From: Bacillota bacterium
GTDB taxonomy: Bacteria > Bacillota > Clostridia > Christensenellales > Aristaeellaceae
Reading direction: 5' to 3'
Length of the DNA stretch: 12,414 nucleotides
Assembly (NCBI GenBank): GCA_023391725.1
Contig: JAEWAH010000152.1
Span: forward strand, 1 to 12,414
Shown here: in pieces, positions 5,459-12,414 of the stretch
Position numbering within the stretch: position 1 is the stretch's first letter
Layout of the letters: each line of letters opens with the position of its first letter
Program-made: the position numbers and the translations under genes
Notes under the pieces: model-generated
What the model was told of the DNA's origin: nothing
What the model saw: the letters and a program-made list of their open reading frames with translations, nothing else
Databases searched by the model: none

Positions 5459-7401
5459 TGGCCGTTTTTATCGTAAGTGTAGCGCGCTACCAGGCGGGGC
5501 ATAACCTCATACATGCCAAAAGCATCCGCAAAGATTTTATAGGTAGTCCCCACCTCCCAGGTAGTGCGGGTGGAGTTCTCCAGCATCACCTCTTGCGGCT
5601 TTTCCTCCGTGCCTGTGTTCATAATGGCCAATTGCGGCTTATTGCTGATGATTTCCGTAATGACACCTGTGAACACATAGATTTGCGTCTTTTTCACCAG
5701 CGCGGCGTTATTGGCCAATAGATTGGCATAATTTGTGGGGCCATCCCCGGTGATGCCCAGCCCCCAAGCGGCCTTGCTGTACTCGTCAACAGGCGGTACA
5801 TAATAGATGGGGAAGTTAAGCACCGAGGGCTGGCGCCCCTCATATTCGGCCTGGATGGTGACCATATTGCTGCCGATATGGTCAAACACCGCATTGAAAG
5901 AGAAGGTGCCATCCGTATCGGTTTTGGTGATGTCCAGGTCAGAATGCGGCGTCAGCACATCGACGATAGCGCCGGGGATAGTGGCGGCGGTGATCTTCAT
6001 GGTCTTTCTGGAACTGGTGCTGCTCTGGTCCGACACCAGGTCCAGCGGTATCTCCTGAACGGCCCGGTAGAGGGTGATGTTGACGGTGTTTTCACGGCAG
6101 TACTGGCTGCGCACAGTAATGGTGACATTGTTGTTGCCGATGGGCTGCACAGTGGCGTTGTAAGTCACGTCGCCGCCCTCTTGGTTGACCAGGTCGGAGT
6201 AATCATTGCCGTTGATGATGACGGTGCTGCCTTCCCGCACGCGCAGTTTGATGGCGTACATGGCGGTATTCACTTCCACCCGATCGGTATCCGGGTTGAT
6301 CATCTCAATGGGGGATAGGGGGATCTGAATCTGGTAGGGGATGGGGTCCATAGGCTTAAGTTCCCCGGAAGAGGTGCGCAAAAACGGGGAAAGCGTCACC
6401 TCCATTGTCTCGGAAAGGTAATCCAGATTGTCGTTGTACCAGATGTAGTCGGGCACCTCTATTACGGCCACGCCGCCGGACACAACATAGGAGTTGCTGA
6501 GTTCCCTCACAAAGATCTGCGTGCCGTCCTGGCCGGGAATGGTAATGGTGTGTGCGGCTAAATCGTTGACGATGGAGGCAGCTACGGTAGGCTGCATTAG
6601 AAGCCTCGCCTGCTCCTGCTTTTTTTGCCACTGCGCTACGATTGCAAAAAGGAACAGGCCTACCACAGCAGCGACGCAGACGATCATCGTGATGCGGAAC
6701 AGCCTGCGGCGGCTCAAGCGCCTGGGGGAAGGCCGCAAGGCCGTGTAGATCCGGGATTGGGAAACATCATCCGACAGCGTATCGCTCCAAAGCGGCTCAT
6801 ATGCCTGGGAGTCATTGAAGCCGTCGTATACCGACTGGGGCGGCGCATCACTGCCCGATGGGGGGACCCACTGGCTTGTAGTTTGCGTGCCGGGGAAGAA
6901 GCCTTCCTCGTCTTCTTTGTCCGCCTCCTTGCCTAAAACGCGGGGGAAGCTGCCTGAATAGGCGGGAATGGCGCCTTCCTTGATTTCGCCATCCTCGATA
7001 AGCTCTGGGGGCATGGGCCTAAGTGTGGTCTTGGGGTCATCCTTCAGGCGGAAGATGGTTTCCCTTGTAGTATTGGTCTTCACCGTCATGCTGGAAGGAG
7101 CATAGCCCCGAAGGCTGCTCTCCTCCCGCAGTTTTCGCTGGTGCTTTTCGCCCCTTGCCTTGCGGGCTTTCAGGTCCGCCATTTCTTTGGCCAGGTCTTC
7201 CCGCTGATCGCTTTGAGCCTGGGCCTTTCCGTTCTCATCAACGCGGATGTACACCTTGGCTGGGGCGGTCTCATTTAGTTCATGCTGCCAATCCGGGCCC
7301 TGGGCTTTTACATAATCGGGCTGGGTGGGCAAAGGCTCGCCGCACTGAAAACAGCGTGGCAGCGAAGCCTTATTCCAATGGCCGCAATGGGGACACTTCA
7401 T
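5455..7401 (-). CDS. Zinc-ribbon, single-pass membrane protein with extracytoplasmic Ig-like domains, function unknown
   Basis: A 648-residue protein I cannot assign to a named family. It starts with a four-cysteine zinc ribbon (CPHC at 3-6, CFQC at 17-20). A charged, probably coiled stretch (about 65-95) and a long acidic, low-complexity linker follow. One membrane helix lies at about 236-258 (ITMIVCVAAVVGLFLFAIVA), preceded by RRLSRRR, so the N-terminus is predicted inside. The outer part has at least two Ig-like beta modules: one around VTYNATVQPIGNNNVTITV, another around TIPGAIVDVLTPHSDLDITK with the TDTDGTFSF and GSNMVTIQAEYEG signatures. It ends in a beta-rich segment from about 575 (QIYVFTGVITEI). 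The start ATG at 7401 has AGGAGG seven bases upstream. It may link an internal signal to the cell surface; that is inference. Confidence 0.8.
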   Translation of the reverse strand: MKCPHCGHWNKASLPRCFQCGEPLPTQPDYVKAQGPDWQHELNETAPAKVYIRVDENGKAQAQSDQREDLAKEMADLKARKARGEKHQRKLREESSLRGYAPSSMTVKTNTTRETIFRLKDDPKTTLRPMPPELIEDGEIKEGAIPAYSGSFPRVLGKEADKEDEEGFFPGTQTTSQWVPPSGSDAPPQSVYDGFNDSQAYEPLWSDTLSDDVSQSRIYTALRPSPRRLSRRRLFRITMIVCVAAVVGLFLFAIVAQWQKKQEQARLLMQPTVAASIVNDLAAHTITIPGQDGTQIFVRELSNSYVVSGGVAVIEVPDYIWYNDNLDYLSETMEVTLSPFLRTSSGELKPMDPIPYQIQIPLSPIEMINPDTDRVEVNTAMYAIKLRVREGSTVIINGNDYSDLVNQEGGDVTYNATVQPIGNNNVTITVRSQYCRENTVNITLYRAVQEIPLDLVSDQSSTSSRKTMKITAATIPGAIVDVLTPHSDLDITKTDTDGTFSFNAVFDHIGSNMVTIQAEYEGRQPSVLNFPIYYVPPVDEYSKAAWGLGITGDGPTNYANLLANNAALVKKTQIYVFTGVITEIISNKPQLAIMNTGTEEKPQEVMLENSTRTTWEVGTTYKIFADAFGMYEVMPRLVARYTYDKNGH

Positions 7402-7484
7402 CGGGGATCCTCCTATCCGTAGGGTCAACATACTATCATTCTAAGGCCAGGGCAGGTAATCCTTTTTCTTGGGGCCGGACAAGC

Positions 7485-7513
7485 TGGATTTTTTGACGCC
7501 GGTATGATAAAAT
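7485..7513 (+). promoter_or_regulatory. Probable extended -10 promoter of the CapD-like gene
   Basis: TG-A-TAAAAT, with the hexamer at 7508-7513, is an extended -10 motif. A weak -35, TGGATT, lies 17 bp upstream (7485-7490). It sits in the divergent gap between the zinc-ribbon gene and this gene. Confidence 0.4.
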
Positions 7514-7542
7514 GAAATACCCATACAGGATAACGAAACAGG

Positions 7543-9504
7543 ATGGCAAAAATCATGCGCAAATTTGGGGAGAAATACGGGAATCAGATCAAACCGGCTC
7601 TTTTAATGATTTTGGATGCCGTTTTGATCAACGCGTCCATGATCCTTGCCCTTCAGCTGCGTTTTGATATGCAGCCGGAGGCGTGGGATCATATCCACAA
7701 ATTTTGGAATATCGCCCCGATCATGACTGTTTTGACAATCGGCAGTTTTCTGGTTGTGCGCCTGTATAAAAGCATTTGGCGTTACGCCAGCGTGGACGCC
7801 TTTTTTCAGATCGCCCTGGGAACATTGCTTGGCTCCCTGATGACCTATCTCTTTTCGCTTGTCGCTTACACCATTTCACCCGATCCCAACCTGTTTTTGA
7901 TGCCCCGAACGGTGTATCTGATCGACTGGCTGGTTCTGCTCTTGCTGGTAGGCGCCTCCCGTCTGAGCATGCGCCTTGCGGGCCAATGGGAGCGGACCGG
8001 GCTGCCTTTTTTCGGCAGCAGAAAAGGATTAAGAGTCATGGTGATAGGCGCAGGCTGGGCCGGAGCATCCGTGATCCGTGACCTGCAATCCGGGCGTTAC
8101 GGTCAAAGCCGGGCTATCCTGGCCCTGGACGATGATCAAACCAAAAAGGGCACGCAAATCAACCGTGTCCCGGTCTACCTGGGTACGCAGAATGTGGAAA
8201 AATTCGCAAAGCAGTTTGAGATCGATGAGATCATCATCGCGATTGACACGCCCAAGGGTTCCTTAAAAGACTTGATGGAGCAGTGCATGGCCACCCGCTG
8301 CCGGATGAAAATGGTGACTGCCTTAAGGGATGTGGGCGGCGGGCAGGATAAAGTGACCCCTGTCCGGGATGTGAACATCGCAGACCTGCTGGGCCGCACC
8401 GAGCAGCATCTGGATATGACGGAAACCAAGGAGTTTTTTCAGGGGAAATCCGTTCTTGTCACCGGCGGCGGCGGGTCCATCGGCTCGGAGCTTTGCCGGC
8501 AGATCATGCGTTTTGCGCCAAGGAAGCTCACCATCTATGACATCAGCGAAAATTACATGCACGACCTGTATTTTGAGCTGCAGGAGACATTCGGCCCGCT
8601 GGTCAAGAACACGGTGGAGCTCTGCGTTGGCTCCATTCAAGATAGAAGCCGGCTGGACACAGTGTTTGACGCAGTGAGGCCCGAGATCGTGATCCACGCT
8701 GCGGCCCACAAGCATGTGCCTCTCATGGAGGAATGCCCCGAGCAGGCGGTCAAGAATAATGTTTTCGGCACATTCCATACGGCCCAGTGCGCAATTGCCC
8801 ACGGCGTCAAACGGTTCGTTTTGATCTCCACCGATAAGGCTGTAAATCCCACCAATGTGATGGGGGCCACCAAACGGGCCGCGGAAATGGTCATTGAGGC
8901 GCTGCAGGCCCAAGGCAAGACGGAGTTCACTGCCGTGCGCTTTGGGAATGTGCTTGGCTCCCACGGCAGCGTGGTGCCCAAGTTTGAGCGGCAGATCCGC
9001 CTGGGAGGGCCTGTGACGCTGACGCACCCGGACATCATCCGCTATTTCATGACAATCCCGGAAGCGGCCGGCCTGGTGTTGCAGGCTGCTTCCATGGCCA
9101 GGGGCGGAGAACTGTTCGTGCTGGATATGGGGGAGCCGGTGAAGATCCGGGAGCTGGCTCAGCGGATGATCCAGCTGTATGCCGATCCTTCCGGACCGCC
9201 GGTGGAGATAAGCTATGTGGGCCTTCGTCCCGGCGAAAAGCTTTATGAGGAGCTTTTGCGGGATGATGAGAACATCACCCGCACCAGCAGGGAGAAGATA
9301 TTCATCGCCAAGCCCGAGGAGTTTTCCTGGGAAGCGGTGCAGGACATGCTGGACAAGCTGGACCTTTGCTTGAGTGCCAAGGGGGACATGCGCTCCTGCC
9401 TGCATGAACTGATCCCATCCTACCTGGACGCGGACGAGGTCAACGATGCCGCCCAGGCAAGAGTAAAGCAGCAGGAAACACAGGACGTGGCTGCATCGGC
9501 ATAA
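7543..9504 (+). CDS. Membrane-bound NDP-sugar 4,6-dehydratase, PglF/CapD family
   Basis: A 653-residue enzyme of the large PglF/CapD/WbpM class, which converts UDP-N-acetylglucosamine to a 4-keto-6-deoxy sugar for surface polysaccharide or glycan synthesis. Four membrane helices occupy about residues 17-135. A first nucleotide-binding domain starts with MVIGAGWAGA (166-175). The catalytic SDR domain has TGGGGSIGSE (307-316), HAAAHKHVPLMEECPEQAVKNN, and the segment STDKAVNPTNVMGATKR (429-445). As in PglF, the usual SDR tyrosine is replaced by methionine (Met440, eight residues after Lys432), with Lys444 following. RFGNVLGSHGSV and the RPGEKLYEELL segment close the fold. The start could be ATG 7543 or ATG 7555; the second has the better ribosome spacing (AGGATGG). 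No glycosyltransferases or aminotransferases adjoin it. Confidence 0.92.
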   Translation: MAKIMRKFGEKYGNQIKPALLMILDAVLINASMILALQLRFDMQPEAWDHIHKFWNIAPIMTVLTIGSFLVVRLYKSIWRYASVDAFFQIALGTLLGSLMTYLFSLVAYTISPDPNLFLMPRTVYLIDWLVLLLLVGASRLSMRLAGQWERTGLPFFGSRKGLRVMVIGAGWAGASVIRDLQSGRYGQSRAILALDDDQTKKGTQINRVPVYLGTQNVEKFAKQFEIDEIIIAIDTPKGSLKDLMEQCMATRCRMKMVTALRDVGGGQDKVTPVRDVNIADLLGRTEQHLDMTETKEFFQGKSVLVTGGGGSIGSELCRQIMRFAPRKLTIYDISENYMHDLYFELQETFGPLVKNTVELCVGSIQDRSRLDTVFDAVRPEIVIHAAAHKHVPLMEECPEQAVKNNVFGTFHTAQCAIAHGVKRFVLISTDKAVNPTNVMGATKRAAEMVIEALQAQGKTEFTAVRFGNVLGSHGSVVPKFERQIRLGGPVTLTHPDIIRYFMTIPEAAGLVLQAASMARGGELFVLDMGEPVKIRELAQRMIQLYADPSGPPVEISYVGLRPGEKLYEELLRDDENITRTSREKIFIAKPEEFSWEAVQDMLDKLDLCLSAKGDMRSCLHELIPSYLDADEVNDAAQARVKQQETQDVAASA

Positions 9505-9663
9505 AAAGAAAAGGGACTGTTTTTACAGGTATTTACTAGTAAAAGGGTGCGTCCGAAGGTCCAGGGCGATCGGAAAGCCCTGGTCGTGCCCGCAGGCACG
9601 AAATCCTTTCTTCTTCCGTCATGGATTATACAATACATGCCAAGATGATAGCCCGTTTTCCGC
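9505..9663. repeat. Hairpin-rich intergenic segment, possible dispersed element
   Basis: This 159-bp gap holds four nested or tandem structures: CTGT/ACAG around TTTT, a perfect 12-bp palindrome TTTACTAGTAAA (9532-9543), a 7-bp stem CCAGGGC/GCCCTGG (9561-9583) and a 7-bp stem TCGTGCC/GGCACGA with tetraloop CGCA (9584-9601). The last is followed on the plus strand by the T-rich tract AATCCTTTCTTCTT and may terminate the upstream gene. No open frame here is credible. The dense structure suggests a repeat family, but only one copy is in the window. Confidence 0.4.
9584..9615 (+). terminator. Possible terminator of the CapD-like gene
   Basis: Stem TCGTGCC/GGCACGA with a four-base loop, then a mixed T-rich tail. 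The tail is not a clean T run, so termination may be partial. Confidence 0.35.
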
Positions 9664-9954
9664 TTACTCTATCACATAATCCGCGCTTGCGGAATTCTCC
9701 CGTATCTTGTGCATGTGCGCCTGCACCGGCACATGAACCGGATGCGTGCGGTACCTTTCCAGCGATTCCATAGAATCAAACACTGTATTTAAGCAAATAT
9801 CGCAGGAACGGTCACTATGGACGGCGTCGGCAGATACTTCCAGTGAAATCATCCCTTCGATCTTTCCCGTCATGGAGCGAAGCTTCATAACCGCTTCCTC
9901 GATGACTGCCGGGGACTTGTCCTTCAGCCAGAACAGAACAATGTGACGTACCAT
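9664..9954 (-). CDS. Dabb (stress-responsive alpha/beta barrel) domain protein
   Basis: A 96-residue protein with the typical opening MVRHIVLFWLKD, then a helix, ISLEVSADAVHSDRSCDICLNTVFDSMESLERYRTHPVHVPVQAHM, and a final strand SADYVIE. This is the dimeric ferredoxin-like Dabb fold with its conserved N-terminal His and the later 'Y-x-x-H-P-x-H' motif. Members range from plant stress proteins to polyketide cyclases; in bacteria the role is mostly unknown. The start at 9954 is set by AGGAG nine bases upstream; longer versions of this frame run into the galT control region and are rejected. It diverges from galT across about 136 bp. No clear terminator follows. Confidence 0.88.
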   Translation of the reverse strand: MVRHIVLFWLKDKSPAVIEEAVMKLRSMTGKIEGMISLEVSADAVHSDRSCDICLNTVFDSMESLERYRTHPVHVPVQAHMHKIRENSASADYVIE

Positions 9955-10004
9955 ACTTTTTTTCTCCTGTCGTAAAATTTCCTTTTCTATAACGGCCTGC
10001 CGCA

Positions 10005-10040
10005 TTGACACCCGCAGGATTGCTACATTATAATGCAATC
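10005..10040 (+). promoter_or_regulatory. galT promoter with inverted repeat around the -10
   Basis: Perfect -35 TTGACA (10005-10010), 18-bp spacer, perfect -10 TATAAT (10029-10034). The -10 is enclosed by the inverted repeat GATTGC (10018-10023) / GCAATC (10035-10040), placed like a repressor operator. Operator function is inference. Confidence 0.7.
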
Positions 10041-10090
10041 TGGACCTGATGGCAATCAGCTTATTGACGATATAGAAACGGGGAATCTTT

Positions 10091-11626
10091 ATGACGCAGG
10101 AACAGGGCTTGCAAAGGGCAGTGGAGGAACTGCTCTTTTTTTCCGTGAAGAAAGGGCTTATTGAAAAGGAAGATATTTCTTTCTCCCGCAACCTGCTGCT
10201 GGATGTGCTTAAGCTTGACGCGCCGGGGGCACCGGTCACGGCCATGGACGTGCCGGAGACAGCAACGCCTTTTTTAGAAGAACTTGCGGATGCTGCCGTG
10301 GCATGGGGCCTTCTGGATGACACCTCCACCGACCGGGAGCTTTTCACGGCCCGGCTAATGGGATGCGTGACACCCGCCCCCAAGGCGGTGCGGGAAGAAT
10401 TCCAAAAACGTCGGGAAGAGAATGGCCCGCAAGCTGCCACTGCTTGGTTTTATCAGCTTTGCCGGGACTGCGATTATATACGTGTGGACCAGATCGCAAA
10501 GAATATCCGCTATTTTTCAAACACTGCCAGCGGGGAACTGGAGATCACTATCAACCTCTCCAAGCCAGAAAAGGACCCCAGGGAGATCGCAAAACTGAAA
10601 AACGCTCCCCAAAGCGGCTATCCCAAATGCATGCTTTGCGTAGAGAATCCCGGTTATGCGGGGCGGCTGAACTTCCCCGCCAGGCAAAACCACCGTATCG
10701 TGCCTTTGGCGCTTCATGGGGACAGATGGTATCTGCAGTATTCTCCCTACCTGTATTACCCGGAGCACTGCATCGTCCTCAACGGGCAGCATGTGCCCAT
10801 GGCCCTTTCCCGGGGCAGCTTTGAGCGGCTGTTTGATTTTGCGGACCAGTTTCCCCATTACTTCATCGGCTCCAACGCCGACCTGCCCATCGTGGGGGGC
10901 TCCATCCTGAACCATGACCATTTCCAGGGCGGTAACTATGTGTTCCCCATGGAGCGTGTCCGTGACGTGTGCGCCCTCACAGCGCCTGATGGCATCCGCG
11001 CCGCGGTGATGGATTGGCCCATGTCCGCCGTTTCCCTTCGTGGGTCGGACCGGGAGGCCCTTATTTCCCTGGCGGTAAAGGTGCTTGATGCATGGCGGGA
11101 GTACAGCGACCCCATGCGCAATATCCTGGCCCTAACTACCGAACCCCACAACACAGTTACGCCCATCCTGCGCCGGGAGGGAGAAGGCTACCGGCTGATG
11201 TTGGTGCTGCGCAACAATCGCACAACGCCTGAGCATCCCCTGGGGCTGTTCCACCCTCACGCTCCGCTGCACCCCGTCAAAAAGGAGAATATCGGGCTCA
11301 TTGAAGTCATGGGGCTGTTTATCCTCCCAGGTCGGCTGAAAGAGGAGCTACGGCTCCTGGAAGGGTATCTCACCGGAGAAAAGCCGCTGGTGCGGCCCTC
11401 GGAGGATGATCCTGCCTGCAAGCACTTTAATTGGCTCACGGAGCTTGTCCACAAGACGGGAACCGCCCTTGCTCCGGAAGCCGCCCAGCAAGCCCTGCGC
11501 GATGCCGTAGGGGACATCTGCTGCCAGGTGTTAAAAGACTCCGGCGTGTTCAAACAAACCGAGGACGGCCTTGCTGGCATGCTTTCCTTCCTGGAAACCG
11601 TGGGTTTGAAAAGGGCACAGGGCTGA
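10091..11626 (+). CDS. galT: UDP-glucose--hexose-1-phosphate uridylyltransferase (Gram-positive type GalT)
   Basis: A 511-residue enzyme of the Leloir pathway that swaps UDP between UDP-glucose and galactose-1-phosphate. The length and the N-terminal helical region (residues 1-130) mark it as the long Gram-positive type, distinct from the shorter E. coli form. It carries CMLCVENPGYAGR with Cys180 and Cys183, the active-site segment NHDHFQGGNYVFPMER with the catalytic region at 274-281 (His275, His277, Gln279), and NRTTPEHPLGLFHPHAPLHPVKKENIGLIEVMG further on. The start ATG has GGGGA seven bases upstream. A strong promoter stands 57 bp before it. galK and galE are not next to it in the window. 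No T-tailed terminator follows. Confidence 0.93.
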   Translation: MTQEQGLQRAVEELLFFSVKKGLIEKEDISFSRNLLLDVLKLDAPGAPVTAMDVPETATPFLEELADAAVAWGLLDDTSTDRELFTARLMGCVTPAPKAVREEFQKRREENGPQAATAWFYQLCRDCDYIRVDQIAKNIRYFSNTASGELEITINLSKPEKDPREIAKLKNAPQSGYPKCMLCVENPGYAGRLNFPARQNHRIVPLALHGDRWYLQYSPYLYYPEHCIVLNGQHVPMALSRGSFERLFDFADQFPHYFIGSNADLPIVGGSILNHDHFQGGNYVFPMERVRDVCALTAPDGIRAAVMDWPMSAVSLRGSDREALISLAVKVLDAWREYSDPMRNILALTTEPHNTVTPILRREGEGYRLMLVLRNNRTTPEHPLGLFHPHAPLHPVKKENIGLIEVMGLFILPGRLKEELRLLEGYLTGEKPLVRPSEDDPACKHFNWLTELVHKTGTALAPEAAQQALRDAVGDICCQVLKDSGVFKQTEDGLAGMLSFLETVGLKRAQG

Positions 11627-11639
11627 TCTGGAGCCAACG

Positions 11640-11840
11640 CAGCTATCCTTCCAAGCCCTCGTAAAAGCCCCTCCCCCAAATGCCTCCCTTGTTATTCTTC
11701 GCACCGTTCGCTTCGCGCCCGGTGTTCCGCAGTTCCGCTTCGCTCCACTGCTCCAGGCTCGCTTGCGCTCGCCCTACGAAACGGGAGGGGGACCACGAAG
11801 TGGTGGAGGGATTCCGAAACAGAAATTGGATTCCAAAGGA
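11640..11840. repeat. Repeat-like intergenic segment between galT and the hydrolase gene
   Basis: The gap has no credible gene. It holds GC-rich motifs with internal repetition: GTTCGCTTCGC and GTTCCGCTTCGC about 25 bases apart, then GCTCGCTTGCGCTCGCC. Long-range arms CCCCTCCC (11668-11675) and GGGAGGGG (11783-11790) can pair. A small hairpin CCAC/GTGG follows, and ATTCC/GGAAT ends it. The style is that of a dispersed intergenic repeat; no second copy is present here. Confidence 0.4.
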
Positions 11841-11847
11841 ATATTGC

Positions 11848-11902
11848 CAAGCGTCAGAGAATTGCTCTATTGGGCTTCCCACGCTTGACGCAGCAAGCCC
11901 AA
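11848..11902. promoter_or_regulatory. Two interleaved inverted repeats over the hydrolase promoter
   Basis: CAAGCGT (11848-11854) pairs with ACGCTTG (11881-11887), and TTGGGCTT (11870-11877) pairs with AAGCCCAA (11895-11902). The arms alternate, so as RNA they could form a pseudoknot and as DNA two overlapping dyads. The second dyad covers the -35 and spacer of the promoter. An operator for a sugar regulator is a reasonable guess. Confidence 0.5.
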
Positions 11903-11912
11903 AACGTATAAT
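11885..11912 (+). promoter_or_regulatory. Promoter of the downstream hydrolase-like gene
   Basis: -35 TTGACG at 11885-11890, 16-bp spacer, perfect -10 TATAAT at 11907-11912; the coding start follows 54 bp later. Confidence 0.75.
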
Positions 11913-11965
11913 TGAAATCACAGATACCTTTTGACTGGTTCTTGAAAGCTTTACAGGAGGACTTT

Positions 11966-12414
11966 ATGCCAAAAAAGCCCGTTTTGTCCCGCGCACCCCT
12001 TTTAGATGCGCATTTTGCTCCCCTGCCGCTGAAGGCCGTTACTCCCCGGGGCCAGCTTGCAAAGCGGCTAAAGGATGCCACCCATTGGCTCAGCGGCCTT
12101 GACTGGGAGGACGAGCAGCTTAATGGTCTGGCTGCCCTTGCCATCCTCACGGGCGATACGCCTCTTTTGGATCAGGTAAAAGCGCGGGTGGAGCGGCTGC
12201 TGGCGACCCAGCGGGCGGATGGCGCGTTTGACCCGGAAAAGGGCCTGGCAACTCATGCAGGGCTTCTCCGGGGCATGACCGTCTGGTACGAGGCCACGGC
12301 GGATAAGCGGGTGCTCGTTTATCTTTTAAGGCAGCTGCAATACGTGTTCCGCCAGGCAGACAAGCTGTTTGCTGAACTTTCAGACGCGGCGCTGACAGGG
12401 GAGTATGCATACGC
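11966..12414 (+). CDS. Probable DUF1680 / GH127-type glycoside hydrolase, N-terminal part
   Basis: The first 149 codons of a gene that runs off the window. It begins MPKKPVLSRAPLLDAHFAPL; AGGAGG five bases before the ATG makes the start secure. The segment PLPLKAVTPRGQLAKRL, then DWEDEQLNGLAALAILTGD, VERLLATQRADGAFDPEKG and LRGMTVWYEATADKRVLVYLLRQLQYVFRQ follows the start of DUF1680 (beta-L-arabinofuranosidase-like) proteins. These are alpha/alpha-barrel enzymes with helix pairs carrying QR-x-DG-x-F and YYEAT-like motifs. Family members cleave arabinofuranosides or related plant-sugar links, usually in the cytoplasm or cell envelope; no signal peptide is seen here. Catalytic cysteine and glutamate residues would lie beyond the window. 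Other alpha/alpha-barrel sugar enzymes are an alternative. Confidence 0.6.
   Translation, partial: MPKKPVLSRAPLLDAHFAPLPLKAVTPRGQLAKRLKDATHWLSGLDWEDEQLNGLAALAILTGDTPLLDQVKARVERLLATQRADGAFDPEKGLATHAGLLRGMTVWYEATADKRVLVYLLRQLQYVFRQADKLFAELSDAALTGEYAY

Noticed and set aside
8323..9405. 360-codon minus-strand open frame opposite the dehydratase
   Set aside because: Antisense shadow of the SDR domain; His/Leu-rich composition, no family resemblance.
9505..9663. A known riboswitch such as cyclic-di-GMP
   Set aside because: No consensus core of a known class could be matched, and the segment follows a gene and faces the 3' end of the next one.
1..12414. CRISPR arrays, transposases, integrases, phage genes
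   Set aside because: No regular spaced repeats and no such proteins were seen on either strand.

Overview
The window reads as chromosomal DNA of a low-to-mid GC Firmicute, most likely a gut-type Clostridia. The reasons are strong AGGAGG-type ribosome sites, sigma-A promoters of near-consensus TTGACA/TATAAT type, a lysine (L-box) riboswitch, a Gram-positive-type GalT, and a one-piece tmRNA next to smpB. Finer placement (for example Christensenellales or Oscillospirales) would be a guess. No CRISPR array, transposase or integrase gene is visible.

Layout. (1) 1-1500, minus strand: a lysine-riboswitch-controlled polar amino acid ABC transporter. A consensus promoter drives a leader with an L-box aptamer and an intrinsic terminator, then the solute-binding protein, an intercistronic hairpin and a truncated permease. 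(2) 1500-4570: the trans-translation locus. ssrA (tmRNA) lies directly behind smpB on the minus strand. smpB diverges from proA across one symmetric promoter whose two -10 boxes share a single palindromic -35. Two extra pieces of tmRNA sequence lie nearby: a decayed internal piece at about 1518-1605 and a 47-bp copy of the 3' end at 3988-4034 in inverted orientation, directly before an AT-rich SseB-like gene broken by a stop codon. These look like remains of integration at ssrA. (3) 4649-7401, minus strand: a TauE/SafE permease behind a large zinc-ribbon, single-pass membrane, Ig-like protein of unknown function. (4) 7543-9504, plus strand: a PglF/CapD-type membrane nucleotide-sugar 4,6-dehydratase, then a hairpin-rich intergenic segment. 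(5) 9664-12414: a small Dabb-domain protein diverging from galT, a repeat-like intergenic segment, and the start of a probable DUF1680/GH127-type glycoside hydrolase behind its own promoter.

How the parts fit. Lysine uptake is gated by lysine at the RNA level. SmpB and tmRNA form the ribosome-rescue system and look co-transcribed, since only 12 nt separate them. ProA is a proline-pathway enzyme without proB beside it. GalT and the following hydrolase suggest sugar use. The main oddities are a tmRNA tag frame without a stop codon where one is expected, the tmRNA duplications, and the mirror-symmetric smpB/proA promoter.
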